DNA from: Salvia splendens
Lineage: Eukaryota; Streptophyta; Magnoliopsida; Lamiales; Lamiaceae
Length of the DNA stretch: 64,000 bases
Reading direction: 5' to 3'
NCBI RefSeq assembly: GCF_004379255.2
Contig: NC_056035.1
Coordinates: forward strand, 14,389,578-14,453,577
In this document: positions 48,755 to 59,203 of the stretch, piece by piece
Layout of the letters: the number at the start of each line of letters is the position of its first letter
How positions within the stretch are numbered: position 1 is the stretch's first letter
Made by a program: the position numbers and the translations under genes
The notes under the pieces: model-generated
Seen by the model: the letters and a program-made list of their open reading frames with translations, nothing else
What the model was told of the DNA's origin: nothing
The model's database searches: none

Positions 48755-49543
48755 ATGGAGATACTTCACTGGAAACGGCTGTACTCTTCGGCTTTGGACG
48801 AAGCTGAGAGAAGAGCTATAGCCGATCAGACGAAGAATGACGAGCTTCTGGCTCGTTTAGTGAAGCTGGAGGCCGATATCAAGGACTTAGAGTCCGATAA
48901 GAAAGATCTGGAGGCCGAGCTGAATACGGCCATTGCTGAGAGGACTGCGTATGAGGATTACATCCGTGTGCGCGGGGGAATGACCATATCAGATGTTCAG
49001 AGTCGAGTTGACGAACTGTGGGAGGAATATCATGTACTCCGTATGAACAATGTGCTGGAGAGCCCGGCTTGCCAACAAGTTGTGACATCACTGCGGCGTT
49101 GGGCTTCTCGGTACAACATTGTTCTTTCTCGGCGCCCCTCCATAGAAAGATTCCTTCGGCATATCGCGCCAACAGATGCTCGCACTCCAGATCAAACCTC
49201 TGGTTCCCTTGTTCAAAATCCTACTCCCAGCCAACAACGAACTCCGGAACAGCCGGAAACGTCAAGACGAGAACGGGCTCAGGAGCAACCGGAATCGTCA
49301 AGACAGGGACGGACTGAAATTCGCCGAGGAGTTGTGACTATGAGCGAGCAAGATCAGCAGATGCTTATTGCAGAGACTCTTCATCGCCGAGGTGTTAGGA
49401 CTTCTCGGGCTCGGGGAAGAGGCGTTGGGTCGAGGATAGCATCTCGTCGACCTGCTTATTCTTCATCTGCTCGGAACAACCGAACTCGGCTTCCAGAGGA
49501 TTTTGCAGATAGGTGGCTTAACTTCAGCAACCCTGGACAGTAG
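48755..49543 (+). CDS. Antisense retrotransposon ORF 2, coiled-coil protein
   Basis: An uninterrupted 262-residue frame 200 bp after the previous antisense gene and on the same strand. Residues about 20-75 form a coiled coil (AERRAIADQTKNDELLARL onward). Residues 135-185 are a Pro/Gln/Arg/Ser linker with two imperfect RAQEQPESSR-type repeats. The C terminus is Arg-rich (about 205-245), perhaps nucleic-acid binding. It could be a separate gene or a downstream exon of the 46697 gene if the TGA at 48555 is spliced out. I do not recognise a family. Confidence 0.6.
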   Translation: MEILHWKRLYSSALDEAERRAIADQTKNDELLARLVKLEADIKDLESDKKDLEAELNTAIAERTAYEDYIRVRGGMTISDVQSRVDELWEEYHVLRMNNVLESPACQQVVTSLRRWASRYNIVLSRRPSIERFLRHIAPTDARTPDQTSGSLVQNPTPSQQRTPEQPETSRRERAQEQPESSRQGRTEIRRGVVTMSEQDQQMLIAETLHRRGVRTSRARGRGVGSRIASRRPAYSSSARNNRTRLPEDFADRWLNFSNPGQ

Positions 49544-49684
49544 AATAGTCCTTTGTAATAGCGTAACGCCATTTTGTAGGGTAGCGGAGTTGTATGCCGA
49601 ACAAGATTTGAAAAATGAAATTTTGTTTTCGCTTCTAACACTGTATTTACAGCTTAGCGAAAAAATTTCATCGTACTTGTCCTC

Positions 49685-50235
49685 GGTCTTATGAAGTAAA
49701 CTTCTTTGACCGGACTTGGTCCTTGGTCTTATGAAGTAAACTTCTTTGACCGGACTCGTCTTTGGTCTGATGAAATAAACATCTTTGACCGGACTCGTCT
49801 TTGGTCTGATGAAATAAACATCTTTGACCGGACTTGGTTTGTGTTCTAATTTGGCGATTTGTCGCCGGGATCGAACTTTCCCTTGTCCTAATTCGGCGAG
49901 TTTTATCGCGTGGATCGGACTTTCCCAGTTAACCGAAGTGGTCTTATGCAGTAAACCTCTTTGACTAGACGTGGTCGTCCCCGGTCTTATGAGGTAAACT
50001 TCTTTGACCGAACTTGGTCGTCCTAATTCGGCGAGGTTTATCGCGTGGATCGGACTTTCCCTTATTGCAGTTCGTTTCAGACGAAGTGCTTGTTAAGCTG
50101 AATTGCGGTCTTGTATCCTCCTTGGAAGCTTGGACTCACAATCGTTTGCTTATTGCAGTTCGTTTCAGACGGACTGCTTGTTAAGCTGAATTGTGGTCTT
50201 ATATCCTCCTTAGAAGCTTGGACTCACAATAGTCT
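49685..50235. repeat. Tandem repeats between pol and the antisense genes
   Basis: Four units of 39-40 bp containing GGTCTTATGAAGTAAACTTC begin at about 49685, 49725, 49764 and 49803. A second unit (CCTAATTCGGCGAG then TATCGCGTGGATCGGACTTT) occurs near 49885 and 50030, and a third (TTATTGCAGTTCGTTTCAGA) near 50063 and 50151. Such minisatellite blocks are typical of Tat-group 3' regions and may seed satellites. Confidence 0.85.
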
Positions 50236-50475
50236 TTAATAATCGATCTAAAAAGGGGATCAGTCTTTAAAGAACGATATACCTTGGTACCATTTGTAAG
50301 AGACGACAAGCACATAGAGACAAAACACATAGAGAAAAAATGAAAAAGACGAAAGAAAAAACTTAACTTTTTTTAAAAAAACGACAAGTAAAAGGTACAA
50401 GTAAAAAACAAACAAATAAAAACACATACCCCTATGACCGAACTAGACACGAGACGGACTGACCGGACTTGTCTC

Positions 50476-53400
50476 TTATAAGTGGAACTTCTTGAGGTTG
50501 GAGACGTGCCATGTTCGGGGTACTTGTTCTCCTGACATGTGAGTCAATTTATAAGACCCTTTGCCGAGGACTTCTGACACCCGATATGGACCCTCCCATG
50601 TGGGTTCGAGTTTGCCCAGCTTTTCTGCTCGGCTTACTTCGTTGTTTCTCAAGACGAGATCTCCCACTTGAAATTGAAGCTTTTTCACCCTTTGGTTATA
50701 ATACCGGGCTACTTGCTCCTTATACTTGGCTGCTTTTATGCACGCCAATTCTCTTCTTTCTTCGGCGAGATCTAGTTCTGCTCTCAGTCCGTCGTCATTC
50801 ATTTCTGAGGAGAAATTTAGAGTTCGGGGACTGGGTACGCCGATCTCCACCGGAATTACGGCTTCAGTGCCGTACACCAGACTATACGGAGTTTCACCGT
50901 TGGAGGTTTTGGGCGTAGTTCGGTAGGACCATAGGACTTGAGGGAGATTTTCTACCCATTGTCCTTTGGCTTGTTCTAACCGGGCTTTTAACCCTTTCAC
51001 CAGAATCCGGTTCGTTACTTCCGTTTGTCCGTTTGCTTGGGGATGGGAGACCGAAGTGAACCGCTGTTGAATGTTCAGCTCTTGGCACTAATTCTTGAAC
51101 GTCTTGTCGGTGAACTGGGTCCCATTATCCGAGATGAGGATGTGGGGTATGCCAAATCGGCACACTATGTTCTTCCAGACGAAGTCCAATGCCTTTGAGC
51201 TCGTTATCGTAGCTAATGGTTCCGCCTCCACCCACTTCGTGAAGTAGTCCACGGCAACGATAAGGAATTTCATTTGCCGAGGAGCTTGAGGAAGTGGTCC
51301 CACTATGTCTATGCCCCATTGCATGAAAGGCCAAGGGCTTTGCATAGTGTATAGATCGGTCTGCGGCATCCTTGGGACATTTGCATGAATTTGGCACTTC
51401 GTACACTTCTTGACGAGCTGCACTGCCTCTTGTACCATGGTTGGCCAATAATATCCCCATCTCAGAACTTTTTTAGCTAAAGCTCTGGCTCCGATGTGGC
51501 TACCGCACGATCCTTCATGAACTTCTCTGAGGATGTAGTCCGTCTCTTCTGGTCCTACGCACCGCAATAACGGCTGGAGGTAAGACTTTCTAAAGAGGAC
51601 TCCTTCATGAAGTTCGTACCGAAGTGCTCGGCACGTGATCTTCCGAGCTTCTCTCTTATCCTCGGGCAATTGTCCTTGATCCAGATACTGCAAGATCGGC
51701 GTCATCCAGTTCGGCGAGCTAGATACTGAATGTACCTCGGCTTCATCAATGCTTCGATGCATTAATTCTTCCGCCTTTGAGCTCGGATCTGAGGCCAACT
51801 TACTTAAGGCATCTGCTCGGCTATTTTCCGCTCTGGGAATGCGGATTATCCGAAAATAGGAGAAACTTCGGCTGATGCTTTGCGCTTTGTCCAAATACTT
51901 CTTCATTCTCTCGTCACGAGCTTCACTTGTACCCAACATGTGATTTACTATGACTTGTGAATCACAATGGACTTTGAGAGATTTGACGAGCAGACTTTGC
52001 GCTAACTGGAGTCCGGCCAGGAGGGCTTCGTACTCGGCTTCATTATTAGTAGTGGGGAATAGGAAACGAAGTGAGTAGGTTACCTCGTGTCCGTCGGGAG
52101 CGACAAGTAAAATACCAGCTCCACTTCCCATCTTGTTTGAAGCTCCATCTACGAATCCGCTCCAGCAGTCCGGCGGCTCTACTTCGGATTCCAAGGGCTG
52201 TGCTAGTTCGGCATTGGCAGAATTCTTCTGTTCGGCAATAACGGGAATTGCTTGATCGAACTTCGCTTCTGCAAGAAAATCCGCCAAGGCTTGTCCCTTG
52301 ATGGCTTTCCGAGGTAGATATTCAATTGTGTGCTCTCCCAACTCTATAGCCCACTTGGCGATTCTGCCTGATGCTTCTGGTTTGGTCAACACTTGCCGAA
52401 GTGGCAGATCAGTTAAGACGCATACCTTGTGAGCATAGAAGTATGGCCGCAGTCTCCTTGCTGCATTTACTAATGCTAGAGCAATCTTTTCCAGAGGTTG
52501 ATACCTGGTTTCTGGACCTCTTAATGCTCGGCTTGTAAAATAGATGGGAAGCTGCTTTAGGCCTTCTTCTCGTACGAGCACCGCGCTGATGGTTTGATCC
52601 GATGCCGCTAAGTATAAGAATATTACTTCGGCTTCGGTTGGAGCAGAGAGAATAGGAAGCTCGGCTAGATAACTTTTGAGCTCGTCAAAGGCCCTTTTCT
52701 GCTCGGCTCCCCACTCGAACTTTGGTGCCTTTTTCAACACCTTGAAGAACGGCAGTTGCTTTTCGGCTGCTTGGGAAAAGAATCGATTCAGTGCGGCTAG
52801 ACATCCGGTTAGCCTTTGCACGTCATGTATGGACTTCGGCATTGCCATGTTCTGAACGACTTGAACTTTTGAGGGGTTTGCCTTGAGTCCGTCCTTTGAA
52901 ACCCAACAACCCAGAAACTTTCCCGAATCTACCAAAAAGGTACACTTTTGGGGATTAAGTTTGAGGTTGGCTTTCTTGAGCACGTTGAGAGTGGACTAGA
53001 GGTTGTGCTCGTACTCCGAAGTGCTTTTGCTTTTGACGACTATATCGTCAACATATACTTCGACCTCCTTTCCAATCAGGTGCCGAAAAAGCTTGTCTAC
53101 CATCCTTTGATAAGTGGCTCCGGCATTCTTTAAACCGAATGGCATCTTTTTATAAGCGAAAATGCCGAAATCAGTAATGAAGGCCGTTTTTGAAGCGTCA
53201 ATCTCATCCATTAAAACCTGATGGTATCCTTTGTATAGATCAAGAAAACAAAAAATTTCAAAGCCTATCAGAGCTTCTACTTTTTTATCTATGTTCGGAA
53301 GGGGATAGCAATCTTTGGGACAGTGCTTATTTAGATCGGTGAAATCTATGCACATCCGCCATCCTCCTTCCTTTTTCTTGATCATGACAGGATTGGCCAC

Positions 53401-53766
53401 CCACGAAGGATACTTCACTTCGAATAACACATCCGCCTTCAATAATTGACGGACTTCGTCATGGATGACTTGACTTCGTTCTGCCGCAAAGAGTCTTTGC
53501 TTCTGTTTTATCGGCCGGACCGAAGGATCAATATTTAAACGATGAGTGATTACCTCGGGGGGCACTCCGGTCATGTCCAACGGAGACCATGCAAAGACGT
53601 CTTTGTACTCCTTGAGGAGCTGGATGGTTTTTTCCCGAAGTAGAGGCGTTCCCGCGAAGCCGATCTTAACCGTTCTGGATGGATCGTCTTCGTACAGCTG
53701 AACTGTCATCGAATTCGGCTCCGGTATGACTTCGGTCATTGCCTCTGACTCCGGCTGCTGTGATTG
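50476..53766 (-). pseudogene. Gypsy pol: RT, RNase H, integrase, broken by two in-frame TAG
   Basis: One reading frame from 53766 down to 50476 is interrupted by TAG at 52998-52996 and at 51090-51088. Domains in order: a protease-RT linker (from 53739), reverse transcriptase with active site YVDD and KKKEGGWRMCIDFTDLNKHC, the rest of RT and its RNase H with LYLAASDQ, a second plant-type RNase H with VDGASNKMGSGAG, EAEYEALL, CDSQVIV and RADALSK, then integrase with the H-H-C-C zinc region, the first Asp in GIDIVGP, the second in SDNGTQF, and the Glu beyond the last TAG in NGQTE. No chromodomain follows. The first TAG cuts RT just after the palm. The second removes the integrase Glu and C terminus. 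Both stops differ from sense codons by one base, so the copy is probably non-autonomous unless these are suppressed. Confidence 0.85.
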
Positions 53767-53772
53767 CTATGC
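53758..53772 (-). other. TAG with TMV-type readthrough context at the gag-pro/pol junction
   Basis: The gag-protease frame ends GCA TAG CAA TCA CAG and the pol frame continues in the same phase with 10 sense codons before the first Met. TAG followed by CARYYA (CAA TCA here) is the leaky stop motif first described in tobacco mosaic virus. If used, it would make a gag-pro-pol fusion at a set ratio. Function is inferred from the motif only. Confidence 0.55.
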
Positions 53773-55923
53773 TTGGTGGTGCCGATCTGACTGCTCGGCA
53801 CTTCTAAGCGCAATTTGCAGACATTCCTTTGCTCTCTTTTGGTCACCTCGGATGACCGCTATCCCTCCCTTAGTAGGGATCTTGATGGTGAGGTGATAAG
53901 TGGAGCAAATGGCCCGAACTGTGTTGAGCCAGTCTCTTCCCAGGATGACGTTGTACGGGGACCGAGCTTTCACCACGAAAAACTCAATCATCGTACTGGA
54001 GCTAGTAGGCGCTTTCCCCACCGTGATCGGAAGGCTGATAATACCTTCAGGGCGGGTGTCCTCCTGGGCGAAGCTCTTCAGGGGAAGCGGAGCCGGACTG
54101 AGCCGAGCTGGGTCCACTTCTAGTTTGTCGAAGCACTCTTTAAAAAGAATGCTAACCGACGCTCCTGTATCCACAAACACCCTGTGGATCAGTTTGTTTG
54201 CCACTCCGGCTTGGATGACAATGGCGTCTTGGTGAGGAGAGATGGCCGGGACGGGATCAGCATCCGAGAACGTAATCACTTCGTCCTGCTTCAGCCTTTT
54301 ATGCGTTGGCTCTTCTCGATTGGAGCCTCTGCGCTCTGACTTCAGGGACGACTTGGTCTTCCCGGCAGGGAGAGCGTCAATAGTCAGGATTACTCCATCA
54401 TATTGCGGCTCGTCATCGTCTTCGGGATCCGGCTGCCTTTTCGGATCCTGAGGAGCGCAGTTCGCACCTCTCTGCTTCTTATTCTTCTTTGACTGCTTGC
54501 TTTGGTATTTTTTCAATGTCCCTGCCCTCACAAGAACATCGATACCTGCAGCCAAGTTTCTGCACTCCTCGGTATCGTGACCGTGGTCTTGATGGTAGGA
54601 GCAGTAGTTATCCTGGGGTCGGCGCGCGGCAGATTTCGTCATCCGCTTTGGCTTTTCGAACAGGTCAGAGTGTAGTTCGAAAATTTCCGCTCTCGGCTTG
54701 TTCAGCGGTACGAACTGAGCGGGCGGCTTCTCGGGATTGAGACGGGGTCCCAATCTGTCTTGCACCGGAGTCCTTTGAATCCTTTCAAAAGGAGTTCGGC
54801 GAGGATGTCCCTGATCGCCAAAAGGAGTTCGGCGAGGATGTCCCTGATCGCTTTGATCGGGCTTCCTCCTGTCTCCTCGGGACGATGAGCTGTCTAACGA
54901 CCGTTTGCGACGGTCTGCCTCATCGGCCCGGGAGTACTGGTCCGCAATGTCCCACATTTCCTGAGCTGTCTGCGGACCGCACTCAACGAGCTTCCCGTAG
55001 AGAGCTCCGGGCAGGATTCCATTTTGGAATGCCGAGATGACAAGCAGATCGTTGAGATCGTCTACTTGCAGGCATTCCTTGTGGAATCTTGTCATAAAGT
55101 CGCTGATTTTTTCGTCGCGACCTTGACGAATGGAAAGCAGCTGAGCCGAAGTGATTCGGGCTTCCGCTTTCTGAAAGAACCTCCTGTGGAAGGCATCCAT
55201 TAGATCTCGGTAAGATCTGATGCTGCCCTGGGGGAGGCTATCGAACCACCTTCTCGCGTTCCCGATGAGCAGCTCGGGAAACAGCTTGCACATGTGGACC
55301 TCGTTGAGACCCTGGTTCGCCATGTTATACTGATAGCGCCCCAAGAAATCGTGAGGGTCCACGAGCCCGTCGTAAGTCATCGACGGAGTTCGGTAGTTCT
55401 GTGGTAGGGGAGTTCGGGTGATGTCGTCCGAGAACGGAGTCTTCAGTGCTCCGTAGACGGCGAATCCGATATCTCGTCGGTATGGAGGAGATTGAGTTCT
55501 CCTGTGATTCCGGTACCGAGGAAGAACAGGAATGTGTCGGGGTTGAGGATTCTTCTTCCTGGAGGACACGGCACTACTGCGGTAGTGACTTTCATGTCTG
55601 GATGAGGAAGGAGAATCCTCCGTTTTCGTCTTCGGCTCTTGGCTCTTTTGCAGGAAGGCTAAGAACTCATCCTGCTTCTCAGCCAAGAACAGCTTGACAG
55701 CCTCATTCAAATCAGGCTGCTGGGAAGACTCAGTGGGACGATTTTTGGAGCGGCCTGTTCCTTCGCCATGAGAACTGGTGGTGGATTTATCCCTAGGCTG
55801 TTTTCCAGACCTATGGGATGGATTGGCTTCCTCCTGGTTCTCACGGGCAGGAATACGGGTACTCTGCGATCTGGTATGCATTTTTTTGGGTGGAAAAAAT
55901 GGATCAAAAATTCGCTTTATCAC
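53767..55923 (-). CDS. gag-pro: Gypsy gag-protease polyprotein
   Basis: A 718-residue intact frame. The first ATG is at 55923; the ATG at 55878 (MHTRSQS) is the more gag-like start. A basic, Ser/Gln-rich N terminus is followed by a retrotransposon gag domain at about residues 170-310 (WFDSLPQGSIRSYRDLMDAF, FMTRFHKECLQVDDL), an Arg-rich linker with a short direct repeat (DQGHPRRTPF twice), a Cys/His knuckle-like segment YCSYHQDHGHDTEEC, and an aspartic protease with VFVDTGASVSILF near residue 590 and a later VILGRDWL. It would form the particle and cut the polyprotein. It ends at the TAG described at 53758-53772. Confidence 0.92.
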   Translation of the reverse strand: MIKRIFDPFFPPKKMHTRSQSTRIPARENQEEANPSHRSGKQPRDKSTTSSHGEGTGRSKNRPTESSQQPDLNEAVKLFLAEKQDEFLAFLQKSQEPKTKTEDSPSSSRHESHYRSSAVSSRKKNPQPRHIPVLPRYRNHRRTQSPPYRRDIGFAVYGALKTPFSDDITRTPLPQNYRTPSMTYDGLVDPHDFLGRYQYNMANQGLNEVHMCKLFPELLIGNARRWFDSLPQGSIRSYRDLMDAFHRRFFQKAEARITSAQLLSIRQGRDEKISDFMTRFHKECLQVDDLNDLLVISAFQNGILPGALYGKLVECGPQTAQEMWDIADQYSRADEADRRKRSLDSSSSRGDRRKPDQSDQGHPRRTPFGDQGHPRRTPFERIQRTPVQDRLGPRLNPEKPPAQFVPLNKPRAEIFELHSDLFEKPKRMTKSAARRPQDNYCSYHQDHGHDTEECRNLAAGIDVLVRAGTLKKYQSKQSKKNKKQRGANCAPQDPKRQPDPEDDDEPQYDGVILTIDALPAGKTKSSLKSERRGSNREEPTHKRLKQDEVITFSDADPVPAISPHQDAIVIQAGVANKLIHRVFVDTGASVSILFKECFDKLEVDPARLSPAPLPLKSFAQEDTRPEGIISLPITVGKAPTSSSTMIEFFVVKARSPYNVILGRDWLNTVRAICSTYHLTIKIPTKGGIAVIRGDQKRAKECLQIALRSAEQSDRHHQA

Positions 55924-55938
55924 AAATTTTGTTCTCTA

Positions 55939-55958
55939 TGTTCCCACAGACGGCGCCA
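55939..55958 (-). other. Primer-binding site of the Gypsy element
   Basis: One base inside the 5' LTR, the minus strand reads TGGCGCCGTCTGTGGGAA. The first nine bases fit the CCA-end of a tRNA-Asp type primer, common in Athila/Tat elements; the rest diverges. It fixes the element's direction as minus. Confidence 0.75.
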
Positions 55959-55959
55959 G

Positions 55960-56971
55960 TGATGGATCCGCGAATTTCTGATGTTAGTAAAAGCTGGTAG
56001 AGAATGAAACTACAACACACAGAATTTACGTGGTTCGATTTACTGAAGTAAATCTACGTCCACGGGAAGAAGGGAGGGCAAGATTGTATTGCTTGATCTG
56101 GGATTACAGCTTACAACACAGACTTGCTATATGATTTTATCTCTAGAGAGCTTAACCCTCTTCTATCTGATCTAAGTTCTATTTATATCTTGAACTAAGA
56201 TCGTGGCTTGCATCACCACCCTAAGTCGTGGATGTCGTGTAGGTCATGGCCTAAGATCGTGGATGTAGCGTAGGTCATGGCCTACGATCGTGGCCTGAGT
56301 TGACACCACGTGGTAGTGGGTGTGTTGGACATCCTGTATGGGTCCACTAACTCCTTGTTCGGTCGAATACTGAGACCGAACTGCTTTGGTTGCCGATCTG
56401 AGAGTAGAGCTTGATGCCGACCTGAGAGCAGAGCTTGATTGGATGGCTTTTACCGAGCTGTAGGCTGAGGCCGAACTCTTTGGTAAGGCCGAACTCATAC
56501 TCCTGCTTTGGTTGCCGATCTGAGAGCAGAGCTTGATAGGTTGGCTTTTACCGAGCTGTAGGCTGAGGCCGAACTCTTTGGTAATGCCGAACTCATACTC
56601 TTCCTTGGGCTTTGGGCTGATGGGCCGTCATTGCTGTTGGGCTTGTTTAGTACGCACCCCATCACTACCCCCCCCGAAAAGCGAAGTGAATCACTTCGGC
56701 GAAGCGAGTCACTTCGGCATTCTGAAAAAGGGGACGGGGGAGGCTGAAGTCAGGGGACGTGCCCTGCGCGTGACTGCATTAAATGCGGCATTAAATGCGA
56801 CAGTAAAATCCGGCCGTCGAATCCTGAAAAGGTGGGATATGAAACGGTGCGATGATTTGAAATCTTTTCCAAATCTGATAAATACCGCCTTTCTTCATCA
56901 TTTGAACACCTTTGCTATTGGCTTCTTCTGCACTCTCTATCTTTTGCGTGAAAAATTTCCTTCCGCTTTCA
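55960..56971 (-). repeat. 5' LTR
   Basis: 1012 bp, colinear with the other LTR. In the element's orientation it begins TGAAAGCGGAAGG and ends GGATCCATCA. It should carry the element's promoter; no TATA box was assigned. Confidence 0.93.
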
Positions 56972-56976
56972 AAAAT

Positions 56977-57381
56977 TTATATTGAGATGAGAGTCTCACA
57001 CTGAAGCTTTACCGATTAGTGGTCTAGCGCCAAGCGAGGTGAGGACTGCCGCAAGATGAAGTTTGAAGTTTGAAGTTTGAAGTTTGAAGTTTGAAGTTTG
57101 AAGTTGAAGTTGAAGCAAATGACCAGAAATATGGGAATTCAAAATCAGAATGAGTGAGAACATATAAGTTACAAAATTATAGTTTGACTGTATGCTATAG
57201 GAAAATTTGGAAATTGAAATCTAAAATGTTAAACATTTATGTCATGTGGGTAAATTTCTAATTAATCGTGTAATTCGCCATTAGTTGATATACCTGATAC
57301 TAGAATAGATACACCCAATACCTAATTATATTTCAACAACTATACTATCCGATAGGGTATCCAAACTAGACGAGTATGGAG
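56977..57381. other. Spacer with a 7-bp microsatellite
   Basis: Flanking DNA between the Gypsy element and the Harbinger element. A GAAGTTT repeat (about seven units, decaying to GAAGTT) spans 57058-57115. No gene is seen. Confidence 0.75.
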
Positions 57382-57384
57382 TAA

Positions 57385-59200
57385 TAGCATCCACAATGGG
57401 GCGCCCTATAGTCTGCCCTATAATGTGCCTTATGCTCTGTCACATCAACATTTTATCCTCTTACCAATTCACCTGCAGTGTGATGCCCTCTAGTCCGTCC
57501 TAAGCATTTTATGTATTTGAATATTAAAACACTACAAAAATTGGAAAAAAAACTTGATTTCATTGAAAATTCAAACATTACAGTACGAAATAAAAAAAAC
57601 TATAAATTCTCAACGGCGGTTACGGTCACAAACTTCTTCAATCATGTCGTTCATGAGCTGAGCATGGTCTTGTTGGTTGCGCATTGATGCCTGTCTAGAT
57701 AGAACCTCATTGTAGCCCATAGATAATCCTCGAACGTGGGGCGGGGTCGCCGTGCTGGAGCTAGATCCAGCTTCATCATCGCCCCAATCGGTGACTGTTC
57801 CACCTTCATGTTCGACTATCATGTTATGCAAGATGATGCGCGCATACATGACATCGGCTATGACTTCCTTGTACCAGAAACGCGTCGGACCTTTCACTAT
57901 TGCCCACCGCGCTTGGGGCACACCAAATGCCCGCTCCACATCCTTTCGCGCAGCCTCTTGCTTTTGCGCAAATAAAACTCTCTTGTCACCCATTGGGCAG
58001 CTGATCGTCTTCACAAAAACAGGCCATCTTGGGTATATGCCATCAGCCAAGTAGTACCCCATATGATATTGGCGTCCGTTGGCAGTGAACTCGATGGTCG
58101 GGCCGTTGCCATTGCATTGCTCGGTGAAGAGGTTAGATGAGTTGAGGACGTTGATGTCGTTGTTCGACCTCGCTACACTGAAGTAGGCATGCCAAATCCA
58201 GAGCCGATGGTCAGCGACGGCTTCGAGGATCATCATCAGGTGGCTGCCCTTGTATCCACTGTAAATTGACCTCTCCACGCCGTCGGGCAATTCTTCCTAG
58301 CATTCCAGGAAAGTTGTGCGCCGTCTTGTGCATCTTCATCAGGGTCTGGCAATCCACAACAGTCGGCTTTCACAAATATGTGCTGCTATAAGCCTCCACA
58401 ACTCCCCTACAAAAATTCTTCAGGCATTCGCGGCTAGTTGTCTCCCCGACGTGAAGGTACTCGTCGAACATGTCCGCCGTGGTGCCGTAGGCCAACTGCC
58501 GGAGCGCAACCGTGCACTTCTGCAACGGCGTAAGTCTGGGTCTGCCGATGCCATCTTCCTGATACTGGAAGTATTCATCACGTGCCTCCAACGTTTGGAC
58601 GATGCTAAGAAAAAGATCTTGTCGTATTCTAAAACGGCGGTGAAAAACCGTCGGGCCACACTGTGGTTCCTCGGCAAAATAGTCTACGAACAGACGTTGG
58701 TGAGCTACGTCGTGCTCGCGGCGAACAAACGTCCGACGTCGAATCGGCCTCGGGATCTGCTTCGCCGCTTCACGCTCGCGCTCCATTTCGGCCAAGCATT
58801 CCGCCGCAGCCTTATGAACGCAATCGAATAAGGCCCGAGTCACGGCTCGAGTAATTCCCTCCGAGGTACTCCAGTCGTCGCCGGATCTCATTATTTTTAG
58901 TGAGAAAGATTGGGAGAGAAATATTAGTGTGTGGGGAAAGTGAGAGATGGGAGAGAAAATTTGGTGTGGAAAATGGAATGAGAAATGAGATTTAAATAGA
59001 TAAGAAATTCAAAAAAAAGGAAAACGCGTTGCATCGTCCGCGTGACTCGCAGTGGGGCGGACGATGCGTGTTGCGACGCCATCGTCCGCGGACGATGTAT
59101 AGGGCACGGACAATGCATCGGGCATCGTCCGCAGGGCTACAGTGGCGGACGATAGCCCGCCCGATGCATCAGGCGGACGTCCGCCCCACTGTGGATGCTC
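57385..59200 (-). mobile_element. PIF/Harbinger DNA transposon, defective
   Basis: A 1816-bp element with ends TAGCATCCACAATGGGGCG (left) and CGCCCCACTGTGGATGCTC (right), nearly perfect inverted repeats, flanked by the 3-bp duplication TAA (57382-57384 and 59201-59203). It contains a broken transposase on the minus strand. The right subterminal 170 bp is CpG-rich with repeated GCATCGTCCGC/GCGGACGATGC. No Myb-like second ORF is visible, so it is at best a non-autonomous relative of a full element. Confidence 0.92.
57610..58891 (-). pseudogene. Harbinger (DDE_Tnp_4) transposase, broken
   Basis: The N-terminal part, 58891-58370 (173 codons), begins MRSGDDWSTSEG and includes the helical HTH region (RFRIRQDLFLSIVQTLEARD). 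It ends at a TGA that differs from an Arg codon by a C-to-T change. Coding resemblance continues after the stop (KPTVVDCQTLMKMHKTAHNF), then a deletion of about 25-30 bases and frame changes follow near 58285. The C-terminal part, 58290-57610, has HAYFSVARSNNDINVLNSS (second catalytic Asp) and RKDVERAFGVPQARWAIVKG (catalytic Glu). The first catalytic Asp, expected just before the C-terminal frame opens, falls in the deletion. Inactive in this copy. Confidence 0.9.
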
Positions 59201-59203
59201 TAA

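Larger units (their letters stand above)
45641..56971 (-). mobile_element. Ty3/Gypsy LTR retrotransposon, Tat-like, recent
   Basis: An 11.3-kb element on the minus strand: 5' LTR 55960-56971, primer-binding site, gag-protease, pol (RT, RNase H, extra RNase H domain, integrase), then a 3' region with two genes on the opposite strand, then 3' LTR 45641-46652. The LTRs are both 1012 bp, start TG and end CA in the element's orientation, and agree in every stretch I compared, so insertion is very recent. Integrase lacks a chromodomain and the 3' region has antisense frames, both features of the Tat/Retand group. Flanking 5-mers AAAAG (left) and AAAAT (right) match at four of five bases, so the target duplication is imperfect or the edge is one base off. 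Confidence 0.93.
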
